NCBI RefSeq assembly: GCF_900103005.1
Contig: NZ_FMWL01000002.1
Location: forward strand, 186,001 to 250,000
Length of the DNA stretch: 64,000 nucleotides
Source: Acidaminobacter hydrogenoformans DSM 2784
Lineage (GTDB): Bacteria; Bacillota; Clostridia; Peptostreptococcales; Acidaminobacteraceae
Direction: 5' to 3'
Part shown: piece after piece, positions 51,601-60,433 of the stretch
Numbering within the stretch: position 1 is the stretch's first letter
Layout of the letters: each line of letters begins with the position of its first letter
Translations under genes and position numbers: made by a program
The notes under the pieces: generated by a model
The model's input: only the letters and a program-made list of their open reading frames with translations
Databases searched by the model: none
Told to the model about the DNA's origin: nothing

Positions 51601-51638
51601 AGCTATTCCCTCCCCCCGTGTCAAACTTGCATTCTGGT

Positions 51639-51653
51639 GACAGCACCGCTGTC
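51639..51653 (-). promoter_or_regulatory. Leader hairpin before rpsU
   Basis: GACAGC and GCTGTC are separated by 3 nt in the 5' leader of rpsU, between promoter and ribosome site, and no U-tract follows. It may be a stability or regulatory structure. Confidence 0.35.
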
Positions 51654-51685
51654 GTTACAGAGGAATAATAACAGAATACTAAAAT

Positions 51686-51714
51686 ATTATACATTAGGGG
51701 TATTCAAAAAGCAA
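51686..51714 (-). promoter_or_regulatory. rpsU-yqeY promoter
   Basis: On the minus strand TTGCTT (51709-51714) and TATAAT (51686-51691) have a 17-bp spacer, about 85 bp upstream of the rpsU start. Confidence 0.75.
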
Positions 51715-51835
51715 CTGTATTTCGTACTTGAGCGCGCAAATTGGCGCTAAAGGTTTGAAATCAGCTTATTTCATTTTGTTTTCACAGTCGCGCCATCCAG
51801 TATTGAAGGTTTAAGAAGGGCCAAGGCCCTTTGCT

Positions 51836-52180
51836 TCAACCTGGAGGCCAATCCAAATAACGCCCGCCGAGGAGATGAAAATGGAGATGATCTACAGTTT
51901 GTCCCCCATCCTTCCCACAGTTGTTAACGACTCTGTATCCATTTTCCGAGACGCCAAGTTCTGCTGCGACTTGGGCGGCCACCTTGAAAACGTGGGCGAT
52001 CAGATCAGCATCCTCCGGCCCGACTTCATTGAGTGACTTCAAGTGTTTTTTTGGCACAATCAATACGTGAACCGGTGCGACGGGCGAAATGTCATGAAAA
52101 ACGACCAGCTTTTGATCTTCAAACGCTTTGTTGGATGGAATTTCCCCATTCACTATTTTACAGAACAAACAATCCTTCAT
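51836..52180 (-). CDS. hinT: HIT-family nucleotide-binding protein (HinT type)
   Basis: This 114-aa purine nucleoside phosphoramidase-type protein has CLFCKIVNGEIPSNKAFEDQKLVVFHDISPVAPVHVLIVPKKHLKSL and the histidine triad HLHFHLLGGR near the end, followed by DWPPG, which is typical of HinT. Cys residues in CxxC near the start suggest a zinc-binding form. The ATG at 52180 follows GAGGAGG. It is the last gene of the heat-shock run. A GGGCC/GGCCC hairpin follows the stop (51818-51835). Confidence 0.94.
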   Translation of the reverse strand: MKDCLFCKIVNGEIPSNKAFEDQKLVVFHDISPVAPVHVLIVPKKHLKSLNEVGPEDADLIAHVFKVAAQVAAELGVSENGYRVVNNCGKDGGQTVDHLHFHLLGGRYLDWPPG

Positions 52181-52181
52181 A

Positions 52182-53513
52182 CTAAGCCTCCTCGATAAGC
52201 GTGCCTTTAAAGCCATGCTCTGTCAATGCTTCGAGCCTGACCTTCGCAATTTTTCCAATACAGCCCGGGCCTGCCTCAACCTTGACTCTCAAATAATCCG
52301 GCGTCAGGCCTTCGATTTCTTTTATACCCAGCTCCGGGACACCTTCAAACAACACTTCTTTGATACTGCCGAGCCACTTTTCGTTGTAAGCTGACTCCAG
52401 CACGTTCTGGAGCGCAATCAACCGCTCACTGCGGTCGTGGCGAACAGAAGGCTCCACTTGGTCCTTCATGGCGGCGGCAGGCGTTCCTGTCTTGGCGGAA
52501 TACTGGAAGACGTGAATTTTCGCAAAGCCCACCTTAGCAGCCAGCGTCATGGTTTCCTCGAACATATCCTCCGTCTCTCCTGGGAATCCCACTATGATGT
52601 CCGTGGTTAAAGAAGGCCTGTCAAAATGCCGGTTCAGCCGGTCCACCACCTCCAGAAACTCCGCGGCTGTGTATTTTCGATTCATGCGCTTGAGGATCCG
52701 GTCAGACCCACTCTGCAGGGACAGGTGAAAATGGGGGCATATGGACTTTAGCTGGCTCAGCCGCTCGACAAAGGCTTGAGTCATCAGCATGGGCTCTATG
52801 GAGCCAAGCCTCAGCCGTTTCACCCCCGGAATGGCGTCCACCCGCTCAATGACATCGATCAGGCTAAGCGCCTCTGCCTCGGGTGGACTGTTCTCCAGCT
52901 CTTTCCCATAAGAAGCAATATGAATCCCCGTCAGGACAAACTCACGGAAGCCGTGTCCAACCAACCGCGCCACCTCGGATTCTATATGGTCGATTTTCCG
53001 ACTTCTGATCCGCCCTCTGGCATAAGGAATAATGCAATAGCTGCAGTACTGGTTGCAGCCCTCTTGAATCTTGATAAAAGCCCTGGTGCGGTCGCCGTGT
53101 TCGTCAATCTGAAGCTCTTCAAACTCAGCGACTTCCATGATATCCCCCACAGCGCTGACCTTATCCCAAGGGCCCAAATCCTCTACATAATCTACAATTT
53201 TCATCCGCTCGTTGGTCCCCAGCACTAAATTGACGCCCTCTATCCCCATGACTTCGGCTGAGGCAACTTGAGCATAGCAGCCCACAACGGCGATCACCGC
53301 CATGGGATTTTGCCGCCGCGCACGTCTGGCAATGGACCGGGATTTCCGGTCTCCCAAGTTCGTGACGGTGCAGGTATTGATGACATAAACATCTGCCGGC
53401 GCGTTTTCCTGAACGATTTCATACCCCTTGTCCCTGAAAAGCTTTGCCATGGCGTCTGACTCATATTGGTTGACTTTGCACCCCAAGGTTGAAAAAGCTA
53501 CTGTTCTTGACAC
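52182..53513 (-). CDS. mtaB: tRNA t6A methylthiotransferase (MtaB)
   Basis: This 443-aa radical SAM enzyme makes ms2t6A37 in tRNA. The N-terminal MTTase domain (FSTLGCKVNQYESDAMAKLF, VINTCTVTNLGDRKSR, VVGCYAQVA) holds the three cluster Cys. The radical SAM motif is CNQYCSYCIIPYARGRIRSR, and a TRAM-like domain ends the chain (EGLTPDYLRVKVEAG). The GTG at 53513 fits the family start (SRTVAFSTLGCK); an in-frame TTG at 53540 lies inside rsmE. It is part of the dnaJ-prmA-rsmE-mtaB series. Confidence 0.94.
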   Translation of the reverse strand: MSRTVAFSTLGCKVNQYESDAMAKLFRDKGYEIVQENAPADVYVINTCTVTNLGDRKSRSIARRARRQNPMAVIAVVGCYAQVASAEVMGIEGVNLVLGTNERMKIVDYVEDLGPWDKVSAVGDIMEVAEFEELQIDEHGDRTRAFIKIQEGCNQYCSYCIIPYARGRIRSRKIDHIESEVARLVGHGFREFVLTGIHIASYGKELENSPPEAEALSLIDVIERVDAIPGVKRLRLGSIEPMLMTQAFVERLSQLKSICPHFHLSLQSGSDRILKRMNRKYTAAEFLEVVDRLNRHFDRPSLTTDIIVGFPGETEDMFEETMTLAAKVGFAKIHVFQYSAKTGTPAAAMKDQVEPSVRHDRSERLIALQNVLESAYNEKWLGSIKEVLFEGVPELGIKEIEGLTPDYLRVKVEAGPGCIGKIAKVRLEALTEHGFKGTLIEEA

Positions 53514-53517
53514 CTTT

Positions 53518-54282
53518 CTATCTTCCTCCCATATCTCCAAGCGCGTATTGAATGATGCTGATCAGCGCAAGACCGGCTGTCTCTGTCCTAAGGATCCTGG
53601 GACCGAGGCCGATGGTCTTAAAACCAAGCACTTCAAGATACGCCACTTCCTTCTCCGTCAAGCCACCTTCCGGCCCTATCACTATAGCAACTTTTCTGAA
53701 GGGGCCTGACAGCTGCGCTGAAAGCGGCTCAAGGGCCGCCCCTTCATAGGCCAGCAGTTTAAGGCTCTCTGGATCCAGCTCAGCTTCAACAGCCTTCAGC
53801 TTGATGGGCTCAGTAACCACTGGGGTCACGGCCCTTTTTGACTGCTTTGCCGCCTCATGGGCGATCCGCTGCCAGCGCTCCGTTTTTTTTGCCGCGTCTT
53901 TAGCATCTTTTATTTTAGCGACCGAACGGTCGCATTCAACAGGCACGATCCGAACCGCACCCAGCTCGACTGCCTTTTGGATGATGAGCTCAAGCTTATC
54001 CTGCTTTGGAAGCCCCTGAAAAAGCGTTATTTGTACGGGAGATTCTCTCGTGATTTCCACTTTTTCAAGACACAGTACATCTATGAAACTGTCCTGAGTT
54101 TGGCCTGCATGCGCAGCCTTTATCTGCGCAATGAACTCCTGGCCGTCAGCATCTGTCAGCTCTATCCGGTCGCCTTCAGTCAGCCTGAGGACTCTGAGAG
54201 CGTGATGGACTTCTTCCTGGGACACAATTCTGACTTGGCTTGGGCACGCCACAATTTTTTGTTCTATAAAAATTCTATGCAT
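53518..54282 (-). CDS. rsmE: 16S rRNA (uracil-1498-N3)-methyltransferase
   Basis: This 254-aa SPOUT-fold enzyme has an N-terminal PUA-like part (HRIFIEQKIVACPSQVRIVSQEEVHHALRVLRLTEGDRIELTDADG) and the knotted SAM-binding site (AIVIGPEGGLTEKEVAYLEVLGFKTIGLGPRILRTETAGLALISIIQ). It methylates U1498 of 16S rRNA. The ATG at 54282 overlaps the prmA stop by 8 nt. Confidence 0.95.
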   Translation of the reverse strand: MHRIFIEQKIVACPSQVRIVSQEEVHHALRVLRLTEGDRIELTDADGQEFIAQIKAAHAGQTQDSFIDVLCLEKVEITRESPVQITLFQGLPKQDKLELIIQKAVELGAVRIVPVECDRSVAKIKDAKDAAKKTERWQRIAHEAAKQSKRAVTPVVTEPIKLKAVEAELDPESLKLLAYEGAALEPLSAQLSGPFRKVAIVIGPEGGLTEKEVAYLEVLGFKTIGLGPRILRTETAGLALISIIQYALGDMGGR

Positions 54283-55219
54283 GGTCTGCGGCCCGCACCA
54301 TCAGCGCGCGCCATTCTCCTCTCTCACGGACTTCAAGGATTTCGAATCCGCCGTCATTCATGGCTTCAAGAACCATGGGCAATTTCTTGTCGAGGATGCC
54401 AGAGCTGATCCAGACCGCGCCAGGACGCAGATAGGCCTTCATGCTGCCTGCAAGGTGCGCCACGACATCTGCAATGATGTTGGTGACGACGAAGTCCGCT
54501 GGTGAACTGACGACCTGCATCAGATCCCCTTCGTACACTTGAACCACCTCTGTGACCTGATTGGCTTCAATATTTTCCCGGGTCACAGCCACTGCCGCCG
54601 GATCAATGTCCGCAGCAACGACTTCCCCCGCGCCAAGTTTAGCCGCAGCAATGGCCAGAATACCGCTGCCGCAGCCTATGTCGTAAACCTTGTCCCCAGG
54701 CTCCACATTTTCCTCCAGAAACTCAGCACACATCGTCGTGGTTTCATGTGTCCCGGAGCCAAAAGCGCCGCCCGGATCCAGTTCTATGACCAGATCGAGG
54801 GGTTCCTGCTCAAAACTTTCCCAGGAAGGCTTAATGATCAGGTGTCTACCAATCCGGACAGGATGATAATATTTTTTCCATTCGTTCGCCCAGTCTGATT
54901 CGCGGATCTCTTTAATCTCAACCTCCGCGAGTCCGGGATCGAGGCCAAAGCTTTTTAGTCCTTCTACCTGCGCCCGAATTACCGGTACAAGGGCTTCGGG
55001 CGCGTCTGATTCAACATATGCCTTGACCAGGGCGCCTTCAAATTCAAATTTGATTTCGCTCTTGTCAAAGTAATCCCAATCACCTTCATACCCTTCATTG
55101 AAAATAGGGTCATTGGGATCCTCAACGACAATGCCCTGAGCGTCAAGCTCATACAATATATTTGTGACAGCGTCAACGGCAATTGACGTCGTCTTAACCT
55201 TTACCTCAAACCATTTCAT
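54275..55219 (-). CDS. prmA: Ribosomal protein L11 methyltransferase
   Basis: This 314-aa protein trimethylates L11. The N-terminal recognition domain (KWFEVKVKTTSIAVDAVTNILYELDAQGIVVED) leads into the class I methyltransferase domain (DPGGAFGSGTHETTTMCAEFLEENVEPGDKVYDIGCGSGILAIAAAKLGAGEVVAADIDP), with VTNIIADVVAHL as the substrate motif. The length is normal. It lies about 175 nt after dnaJ and heads the prmA-rsmE-mtaB-hinT run, possibly also transcribed from the heat-shock promoter. Confidence 0.95.
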   Translation of the reverse strand: MKWFEVKVKTTSIAVDAVTNILYELDAQGIVVEDPNDPIFNEGYEGDWDYFDKSEIKFEFEGALVKAYVESDAPEALVPVIRAQVEGLKSFGLDPGLAEVEIKEIRESDWANEWKKYYHPVRIGRHLIIKPSWESFEQEPLDLVIELDPGGAFGSGTHETTTMCAEFLEENVEPGDKVYDIGCGSGILAIAAAKLGAGEVVAADIDPAAVAVTRENIEANQVTEVVQVYEGDLMQVVSSPADFVVTNIIADVVAHLAGSMKAYLRPGAVWISSGILDKKLPMVLEAMNDGGFEILEVRERGEWRALMVRAADHA

Positions 55220-55321
55220 GGTTTCTCCTCCAATACTTGGTCAGTCCTGCAGCATAGCGCCTCAACTTTGCAATGGGGCACCCCTCGAAATTATATCATA
55301 TCTCAAGGTATAAAACACAGC

Positions 55322-55376
55322 AAAGCAGACCTGAGCGCGGGCCCTTTTCCACAGGGGCAGCGCACAAATCTGCTTT
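55322..55376 (-). terminator. Hairpin after dnaJ
   Basis: AAAGCAGA and TCTGCTTT close a longer stem with GCGC/GCGC and CCCCT/AGGG pairs inside. The T-tract after it is weak (GCTGTGTTTTA), so it may end only part of the transcripts before prmA. Confidence 0.5.
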
Positions 55377-55393
55377 TAGCTGAATAGCCTCTA

Positions 55394-56554
55394 TCAGTTG
55401 TTGAAGGCGTCCTTGACCTTCTCAAAAAACTTCTTTTCGCCTTTGGACTGATCCGGCTTTTCTGCGCCAACTTTTTCTCCCATGGCCTCAGAGTAAGCTT
55501 TAAGCGCTTCTTTTTGCTTTTCGCTCAGCTTTGTCGGAATCTTGACGATCACACGGACGTACTGATCACCCCGGCCATAGCCATTGAGCACAGGTACGCC
55601 CTTGCCTTTGAGCCGGAAGGTCTTGCCGCTTGGTGTCCCCTCCGGAATTTTATAGGACACTTTGCCGTCGAGGGTTGGCACAATGACTTCGTCGCCAAGC
55701 ACTGCCTGGGCATAAGAAATTTCTATGTCGCAGAAGATATCATTGCCATCCCGTTTGAAAATCTCGTGACCGAGCACTTTGAGAACGACATAGACGTCCC
55801 CCCTTGGTCCGCCTTTGGACCCAAGGTCCCCTTCATCTCTGAGGGTCATCTGATTGCCGGTTGAAACACCTGCTGGTATTTTGATGTCTATCGTGCGCTT
55901 CTTTTTGACCTTGCCCTTGCCCTTGCAGGTATGGCATGGTTTCTCTATGGTCTTGCCAGTTCCGCCGCAGGCTTGACATGGACGCACAGAAATAGTTTCC
56001 CCAAACAGGCTTCGCTGGGCGTATTTCACTTCACCGCTGCCGCCGCACTGGGAACAGGTATTGACTTTCGAGCCTTCTTCAGCGCCAGTCCCACCGCAGG
56101 TATGACAATCTTCCGTACGGTAAAACTCAATCTTCTTCTCGACACCAAACGCCGCTTCAACGAACGTCAAAGTCAAGTCGACTCTCAGATCCGCGCCTTT
56201 TGCCGGACCGGATCTGCGGCCGCTGGAGCGGAAGCCGCCAAAGCCGCCTCCGAACATCTCATTGAGGATGTCCTCAAAACCGCCAAAGTCACCAAAGCCG
56301 CCTGCGCCGCCATAACCGCCTGAGTTTTGATTGACGCCGGCATGCCCGAACTGATCATAAAGATTGCGTTTTTCTGTATCACTGAGGACTTCATAAGCCT
56401 CGTTGATTTCTTTGAATTTAGCTTCAGCTTCTTTATCATCCGGGTTTTTGTCGGGATGGTACTTCATCGCCAGCTTTCGAAACGCTTTTTTGATCTCATC
56501 CTCAGAGGCACCCCTGGCGACGCCTAGAACCTCATAATAATCCCTTTTATCCAA
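55394..56554 (-). CDS. dnaJ: Chaperone DnaJ
   Basis: This 386-aa type I J-protein has a J domain with the HPD motif ([34 protein letters not shown]), a Gly/Phe-rich region ([30 protein letters not shown]) and four CxxCxGxG zinc repeats ([32 protein letters not shown]), followed by the substrate-binding C-terminal domain. It stimulates DnaK. The TTG at 56554 follows GGTAGGGAT. Confidence 0.97.
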   Translation of the reverse strand: MDKRDYYEVLGVARGASEDEIKKAFRKLAMKYHPDKNPDDKEAEAKFKEINEAYEVLSDTEKRNLYDQFGHAGVNQNSGGYGGAGGFGDFGGFEDILNEMFGGGFGGFRSSGRRSGPAKGADLRVDLTLTFVEAAFGVEKKIEFYRTEDCHTCGGTGAEEGSKVNTCSQCGGSGEVKYAQRSLFGETISVRPCQACGGTGKTIEKPCHTCKGKGKVKKKRTIDIKIPAGVSTGNQMTLRDEGDLGSKGGPRGDVYVVLKVLGHEIFKRDGNDIFCDIEISYAQAVLGDEVIVPTLDGKVSYKIPEGTPSGKTFRLKGKGVPVLNGYGRGDQYVRVIVKIPTKLSEKQKEALKAYSEAMGEKVGAEKPDQSKGEKKFFEKVKDAFNN

Positions 56555-56586
56555 AATCCCTACCGCCTTTCTTTCGTTGGATGGAG

Positions 56587-56627
56587 AAGACGCCTATGCA
56601 GATTGTCTTCTATGCGCTAGGCGTCTT
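56587..56627 (-). terminator. Stem-loop between dnaK and dnaJ
   Basis: AAGACGCCTA and TAGGCGTCTT form a perfect 10-bp stem with a 21-nt loop. On the minus strand it is followed by CTCCATCC, without a T run, so partial termination or an mRNA processing/stability role is more likely than full termination. Confidence 0.5.
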
Positions 56628-56636
56628 GAGAGTCCG

Positions 56637-58469
56637 TTAATCCACGACTTCGTAATCGGCGTCAACGACAGTGTCGTCTCCGGATGGATGGGATGTCGAG
56701 TCACTTGCACCGGCGTTAGCCTGAGCTTCTGCTGAAGCTTTTTCGTACATTTTTTGAGCGATTGGATGGAACGCGTTGGTCAGTGCTTCAACAGCCGCTT
56801 TGATGGCGTCTGCGTCGTTACCTTCCAGCGATTTCTTGGCAGCTTCAATTTTTTCCTTGAGGTCTTCTTTTTCAGCCTCTGTCGCGCCATCGCCAATTTC
56901 GCCGAGGGCCTTCTCAGATTCATAGATCAGGTTGTCCGCGTTGTTTCTGACTTCCGCGAGCTCTTTGATCTTGAGGTCCTCTTCAGCAAACATCTCTGCT
57001 TCTCTGACTTTCTTCTCAATTTCTTCGTCCGTCAGGTTCGTCGTCGCTGTAATGGTGATGTGCTGAGTTTTACCTGTGCCGAGATCCTTTGCGCCAACGT
57101 GGACAATGCCATTGGCATCAATATCAAAGGTAACCTCAACTTGAGGAACGCCGCGGCGCGCTGGCGGAATGCCATCCAGCTGGAAGCGGCCAAGGGTCGT
57201 GTTGTCCTTGGACATTGGACGCTCGCCCTGGAGCACGTGAATGTCAACGGCCGTCTGATTGTCCGCTGCCGTTGAGAAGATTTGGCTCTTCTTGGTAGGG
57301 ATCGTTGTATTTCTCTCGATCAGCTTTGTAAAGACGCCGCCGAGGGTCTCAATGCCAAGTGAAAGCGGCGTTACGTCAAGGAGCAGGACGTCGTGCACTT
57401 CACCGGAGAGAACACCGGCCTGGATCGCAGCGCCGAGGGCGACACATTCATCCGGGTTGATGCCTTTGTGAGGCTCTTTATTGGTATACTTCTTGACGAC
57501 AGCCTGAACTGCTGGAATTCTCGTCGATCCGCCTACGAGGATGACCTGATCCAGGTCTCCTGCCTGAAGGTTTGAGTCCGCGAGCGCCTTCTTGAGTGGA
57601 TCAATGGTCATGTTTACAAGCTTCTCAGTCAATTGATCGAATTTGGCTCGGGTCAGGTCCATATTGAGATGGAGAGGGCCATCCGCCGTAGCCGTAATGA
57701 ACGGGAGATTGATGTTGGTCGTTTGAACGGAGGAAAGCTCTTTTTTGGCTTTTTCCGCAGCTTCTTTCAGACGTTGGTGCGCCATTCTGTCTTTTCGGAG
57801 GTCAATGCCGTTTTCTTTCTTGAAGCTTTCAGCCAGGAAATCGACGACGATTTCATCAAAATCGTCACCGCCAAGGTGATTGTTGCCGTTGGTCGCGAGA
57901 ACTTCGAAAACGCCGTCGCCAATTTCGAGGATGGAGACGTCAAAGGTACCGCCGCCAAGGTCGAAAACGAGGATTTTTTGCTGTTTTTCAGTCTTGTCGA
58001 GGCCATAAGAAAGGGACGCCGCCGTTGGCTCATTGATGATCCGCTTGACATCAAGACCGGCAATTCTGCCAGCGTCTTTTGTCGCCTGGCGCTGAGCGTC
58101 AGAGAAATATGCCGGAACAGTGATGACAGCTTCTGTGACTTTCTCTCCAAGGTAAGCCTCAGCGTCTGCTTTGAGCTTCTGGAGAATCATAGCGGAGATA
58201 TCCTGAGGTGTGTAGTTTTTGCCATCAATTTCGACATGGAAGTCTCTGCCCATATTTCTCTTGATGGAAGCTATGGTTCTATCTGGGTTGGTAATTGCCT
58301 GACGCTTTGCGGTTTCGCCGACCAATCTCTCTCCGCTCTTTGAAAACGCCACGACCGAAGGTGTCGTTCTGTTACCTTCCGCGTTAGGGATGACAACTGG
58401 CTCTCCGCCTTCGAGAACAGAGACGCAGGAATTGGTGGTGCCAAGGTCAATACCGATTACTTTTGCCAT
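56637..58469 (-). CDS. dnaK: Chaperone DnaK (Hsp70)
   Basis: This 610-aa protein has the ATPase domain ([73 protein letters not shown]), the linker ([16 protein letters not shown]) and the substrate-binding domain and lid. It ends in a short acidic tail ([13 protein letters not shown]). The absence of the 24-residue insertion near residue 80 fits a Gram-positive-type DnaK. GGAGGAAATTACA precedes the ATG. It works with the adjacent GrpE and DnaJ. Confidence 0.98.
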   Translation of the reverse strand: MAKVIGIDLGTTNSCVSVLEGGEPVVIPNAEGNRTTPSVVAFSKSGERLVGETAKRQAITNPDRTIASIKRNMGRDFHVEIDGKNYTPQDISAMILQKLKADAEAYLGEKVTEAVITVPAYFSDAQRQATKDAGRIAGLDVKRIINEPTAASLSYGLDKTEKQQKILVFDLGGGTFDVSILEIGDGVFEVLATNGNNHLGGDDFDEIVVDFLAESFKKENGIDLRKDRMAHQRLKEAAEKAKKELSSVQTTNINLPFITATADGPLHLNMDLTRAKFDQLTEKLVNMTIDPLKKALADSNLQAGDLDQVILVGGSTRIPAVQAVVKKYTNKEPHKGINPDECVALGAAIQAGVLSGEVHDVLLLDVTPLSLGIETLGGVFTKLIERNTTIPTKKSQIFSTAADNQTAVDIHVLQGERPMSKDNTTLGRFQLDGIPPARRGVPQVEVTFDIDANGIVHVGAKDLGTGKTQHITITATTNLTDEEIEKKVREAEMFAEEDLKIKELAEVRNNADNLIYESEKALGEIGDGATEAEKEDLKEKIEAAKKSLEGNDADAIKAAVEALTNAFHPIAQKMYEKASAEAQANAGASDSTSHPSGDDTVVDADYEVVD

Positions 58470-58565
58470 TGTAATTTCCTCCTATAATTAAATAATCATT
58501 TGTCACTTAAGTCCGTGCTGTCCTTACTTGGGCGTTGCTGAAGGATTATCATTTTTTATTGATGT

Positions 58566-59198
58566 CTATCCGTGCGCCGAAACCTTTACCATGCTATGAC
58601 GAACGACTTTTTGATGCAGCGTGTAGCCCTTTTGAAATTCATCCAAAACCGTGTCAGGCGCGACGCCCTCCGCGGCTTCGGTCATAACAGCGTGGTGCAG
58701 CTCAGGGTCGAAAGTTTGTCCCACAGCTTCTATTGGGGAGACACCGTAATCTTTCAGAAGGTCACTGAGACTTTTTCTAATCATTTCAATGCCGCTGACG
58801 AGGTTTTTATTCTCTTCGCAGTCATAGTCCACTGTACTGAGCGCTCTGTCGAAATTGTCCAGCACCTTCAGAAGGTCCACGACCAGCTTTTCGTTGCCAA
58901 ACTTGATCAGTTCTTGCTTTTCCTTTTCGACGCGCCTTCTGTAGTTTTGATATTCGGCTGTCAAGCGAAGAAACGCGTCGCTTTTTGCGGCGATTTCATC
59001 CGTCAGACGTTTGAGTTCTTTGTCAGTGGCGAGTTTTTCTTCGTCCACCGGCGAAGCGGTCTCTTCGGCTTTGATGTTGTTCTCAAAACCATCGGCCACC
59101 GTATTGCTTTGGTTCGTGTCTGCTGCCTCAGGCCTGTTTTGCGTGGAGTCCTGTGTAGGCTCTGCAGCTTCATGTTCCTTATGTGTTTGTTTTTTCAA
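58566..59198 (-). CDS. grpE: Nucleotide exchange factor GrpE
   Basis: This 210-aa protein has a low-complexity acidic N-terminus of about 65 residues, then a long coiled coil (LKRLTDEIAAKSDAFLRLTAEYQNYRRRVEKEKQELIKFGNEKLVVDLLKVLDNFDRAL) and the C-terminal beta domain (YGVSPIEAVGQTFDPELHHAVM ... TVLDEFQKGYTLHQKVVRHSMVKVS). It releases ADP from DnaK. The TTG at 59198 follows GGTGTAAAGG. It lies 18 nt after hrcA. Confidence 0.96.
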   Translation of the reverse strand: MKKQTHKEHEAAEPTQDSTQNRPEAADTNQSNTVADGFENNIKAEETASPVDEEKLATDKELKRLTDEIAAKSDAFLRLTAEYQNYRRRVEKEKQELIKFGNEKLVVDLLKVLDNFDRALSTVDYDCEENKNLVSGIEMIRKSLSDLLKDYGVSPIEAVGQTFDPELHHAVMTEAAEGVAPDTVLDEFQKGYTLHQKVVRHSMVKVSAHG

Positions 59199-59216
59199 CC
59201 TTTACACCTGCCTGTC

Positions 59217-60245
59217 TTATAAATGGATGCCAGAGAAGAGCTCCGACAAAGTTTCTTTGATGTAGTTCACCATGGTCATGGCGTGGCCATAATCCATGCG
59301 CGTAGGTCCAAGGAGCGCTATTTTCCCAACCGCTTCGTTGTTGACACGGTAGGGCGTCGTAATGACACTGCAGCTCGCAAATGATTCAAGTCCAATTTCT
59401 GAGCCAATCTTGACCGTAATGCCTTCGAGCTCTATAGTCCCAATCAGCTGCTCGATAATTTTGTGCTGCTCGAGGGCTTCTGAAAGGGCCTTGGCTTTTT
59501 GACGCTCGTCAAAGTCCTGCATGGCGTAAATCTTGTCCTTGCCTTCAATCACGTATTCCATTCTGTCAAATTCCCTGAAGGTCTCCCTGATAATAGGCAG
59601 GAGGTACTCCAGCACACGGCGGTACTCAGGGAATTCTACCATAAGCGCGCCCATTTTCCTGATTTCGATCTCTTCAATGTGGCGTTGGTGGAAACGCTGA
59701 CGAATGAGATCCGAAAGGGTATCCAATACGCTCTGCTCGACATCTACGAAATCAATGGGAATGGACTTGAAAACGCCTGAATCCGCCACCAGAATCATAA
59801 GCACCTTTGAGTGTATGATTTTGACCAGCCTGAAGTTTGAGAGCCGGCTTTTCTTGAACTGCGGCAAAGAGATTACAGAGACCATGCCGGTCAGTTGGCT
59901 GAGCAGCTGCGCGGCTTGCCGCACTACGTCCTCAACCTCGATCAGGTTGCCATGGAGAAGGCCTTTGATGAGGTCGATCTGATCCTTGTCAATGGGACCG
60001 TCCGTCAACAGCCGGTCGACGTAAAGCCTGTACCCTTCTTCAGAGGGAATGCGACCGGCAGAAGTATGGGGCTGCAGGAGATAACCCAGCTCCTCGAGGT
60101 CCGCCATTTCATTTCGGATAGTTGCGGAGCTGATGCCCACTGGAAATTTTTTCGCAATGGTTCTTGAACCCACAGGCTGAGCGGTATCGATAAAATCATC
60201 GATAATGAGCTTTAATATTCTCAGCTTTCGATCGTTGATTTGCAT
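59217..60245 (-). CDS. hrcA: Heat-inducible transcription repressor HrcA
   Basis: This 342-aa repressor binds CIRCE. It has a winged helix-turn-helix N-terminus (KLRILKLIIDDFIDTAQPVGSRTIAKKFPVGISSATIRNEMADLEELGYLLQPHTSAGRIPSEEGYRLYVDRL) and a GAF-like dimerisation domain (LEGITVKIGSEIGLESFASCSVITTPYRVNNEAVGKIALLGPTRMDYGHAMTMVNYIKETLSELF). It represses its own operon when GroEL is free. A perfect CIRCE lies 19 bp upstream of the ATG. Confidence 0.97.
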   Translation of the reverse strand: MQINDRKLRILKLIIDDFIDTAQPVGSRTIAKKFPVGISSATIRNEMADLEELGYLLQPHTSAGRIPSEEGYRLYVDRLLTDGPIDKDQIDLIKGLLHGNLIEVEDVVRQAAQLLSQLTGMVSVISLPQFKKSRLSNFRLVKIIHSKVLMILVADSGVFKSIPIDFVDVEQSVLDTLSDLIRQRFHQRHIEEIEIRKMGALMVEFPEYRRVLEYLLPIIRETFREFDRMEYVIEGKDKIYAMQDFDERQKAKALSEALEQHKIIEQLIGTIELEGITVKIGSEIGLESFASCSVITTPYRVNNEAVGKIALLGPTRMDYGHAMTMVNYIKETLSELFSGIHL

Positions 60246-60263
60246 GGCTTCACATCCTTGTTG

Positions 60264-60290
60264 TTAGCACTCATGTTGATTGAGTGCTAA
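60264..60290. promoter_or_regulatory. CIRCE operator
   Basis: TTAGCACTC-N9-GAGTGCTAA is a perfect match to the CIRCE consensus bound by HrcA. It lies between the -10 box and the hrcA start. Confidence 0.98.
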
Positions 60291-60303
60291 CTCGATCAAA
60301 TTT

Positions 60304-60332
60304 AGAATACCACCGCTCTCCTTTGCTGTCAA
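60304..60332 (-). promoter_or_regulatory. hrcA-grpE-dnaK-dnaJ promoter
   Basis: On the minus strand a perfect TTGACA (60327-60332) and TATTCT (60304-60309) have a 17-bp spacer. The predicted transcription start falls within or next to CIRCE. Confidence 0.85.
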
Positions 60333-60348
60333 GAGTTTCTACAGAAAA

Positions 60349-60377
60349 AACCAGTGACATCCCGGACTTGGCTGGTT
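60349..60377 (-). terminator. Terminator after the hemW-like gene
   Basis: On the minus strand AACCAG and CTGGTT pair, with partial inner pairing, followed by TTTTCTG. It separates the hemW-like gene from the heat-shock promoter. Confidence 0.55.
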
Positions 60378-60433
60378 ACTTTTCATAGCATTGCATGAGC
60401 TCCGTCAACTTTATGAACTTCATGACGGCTTTC

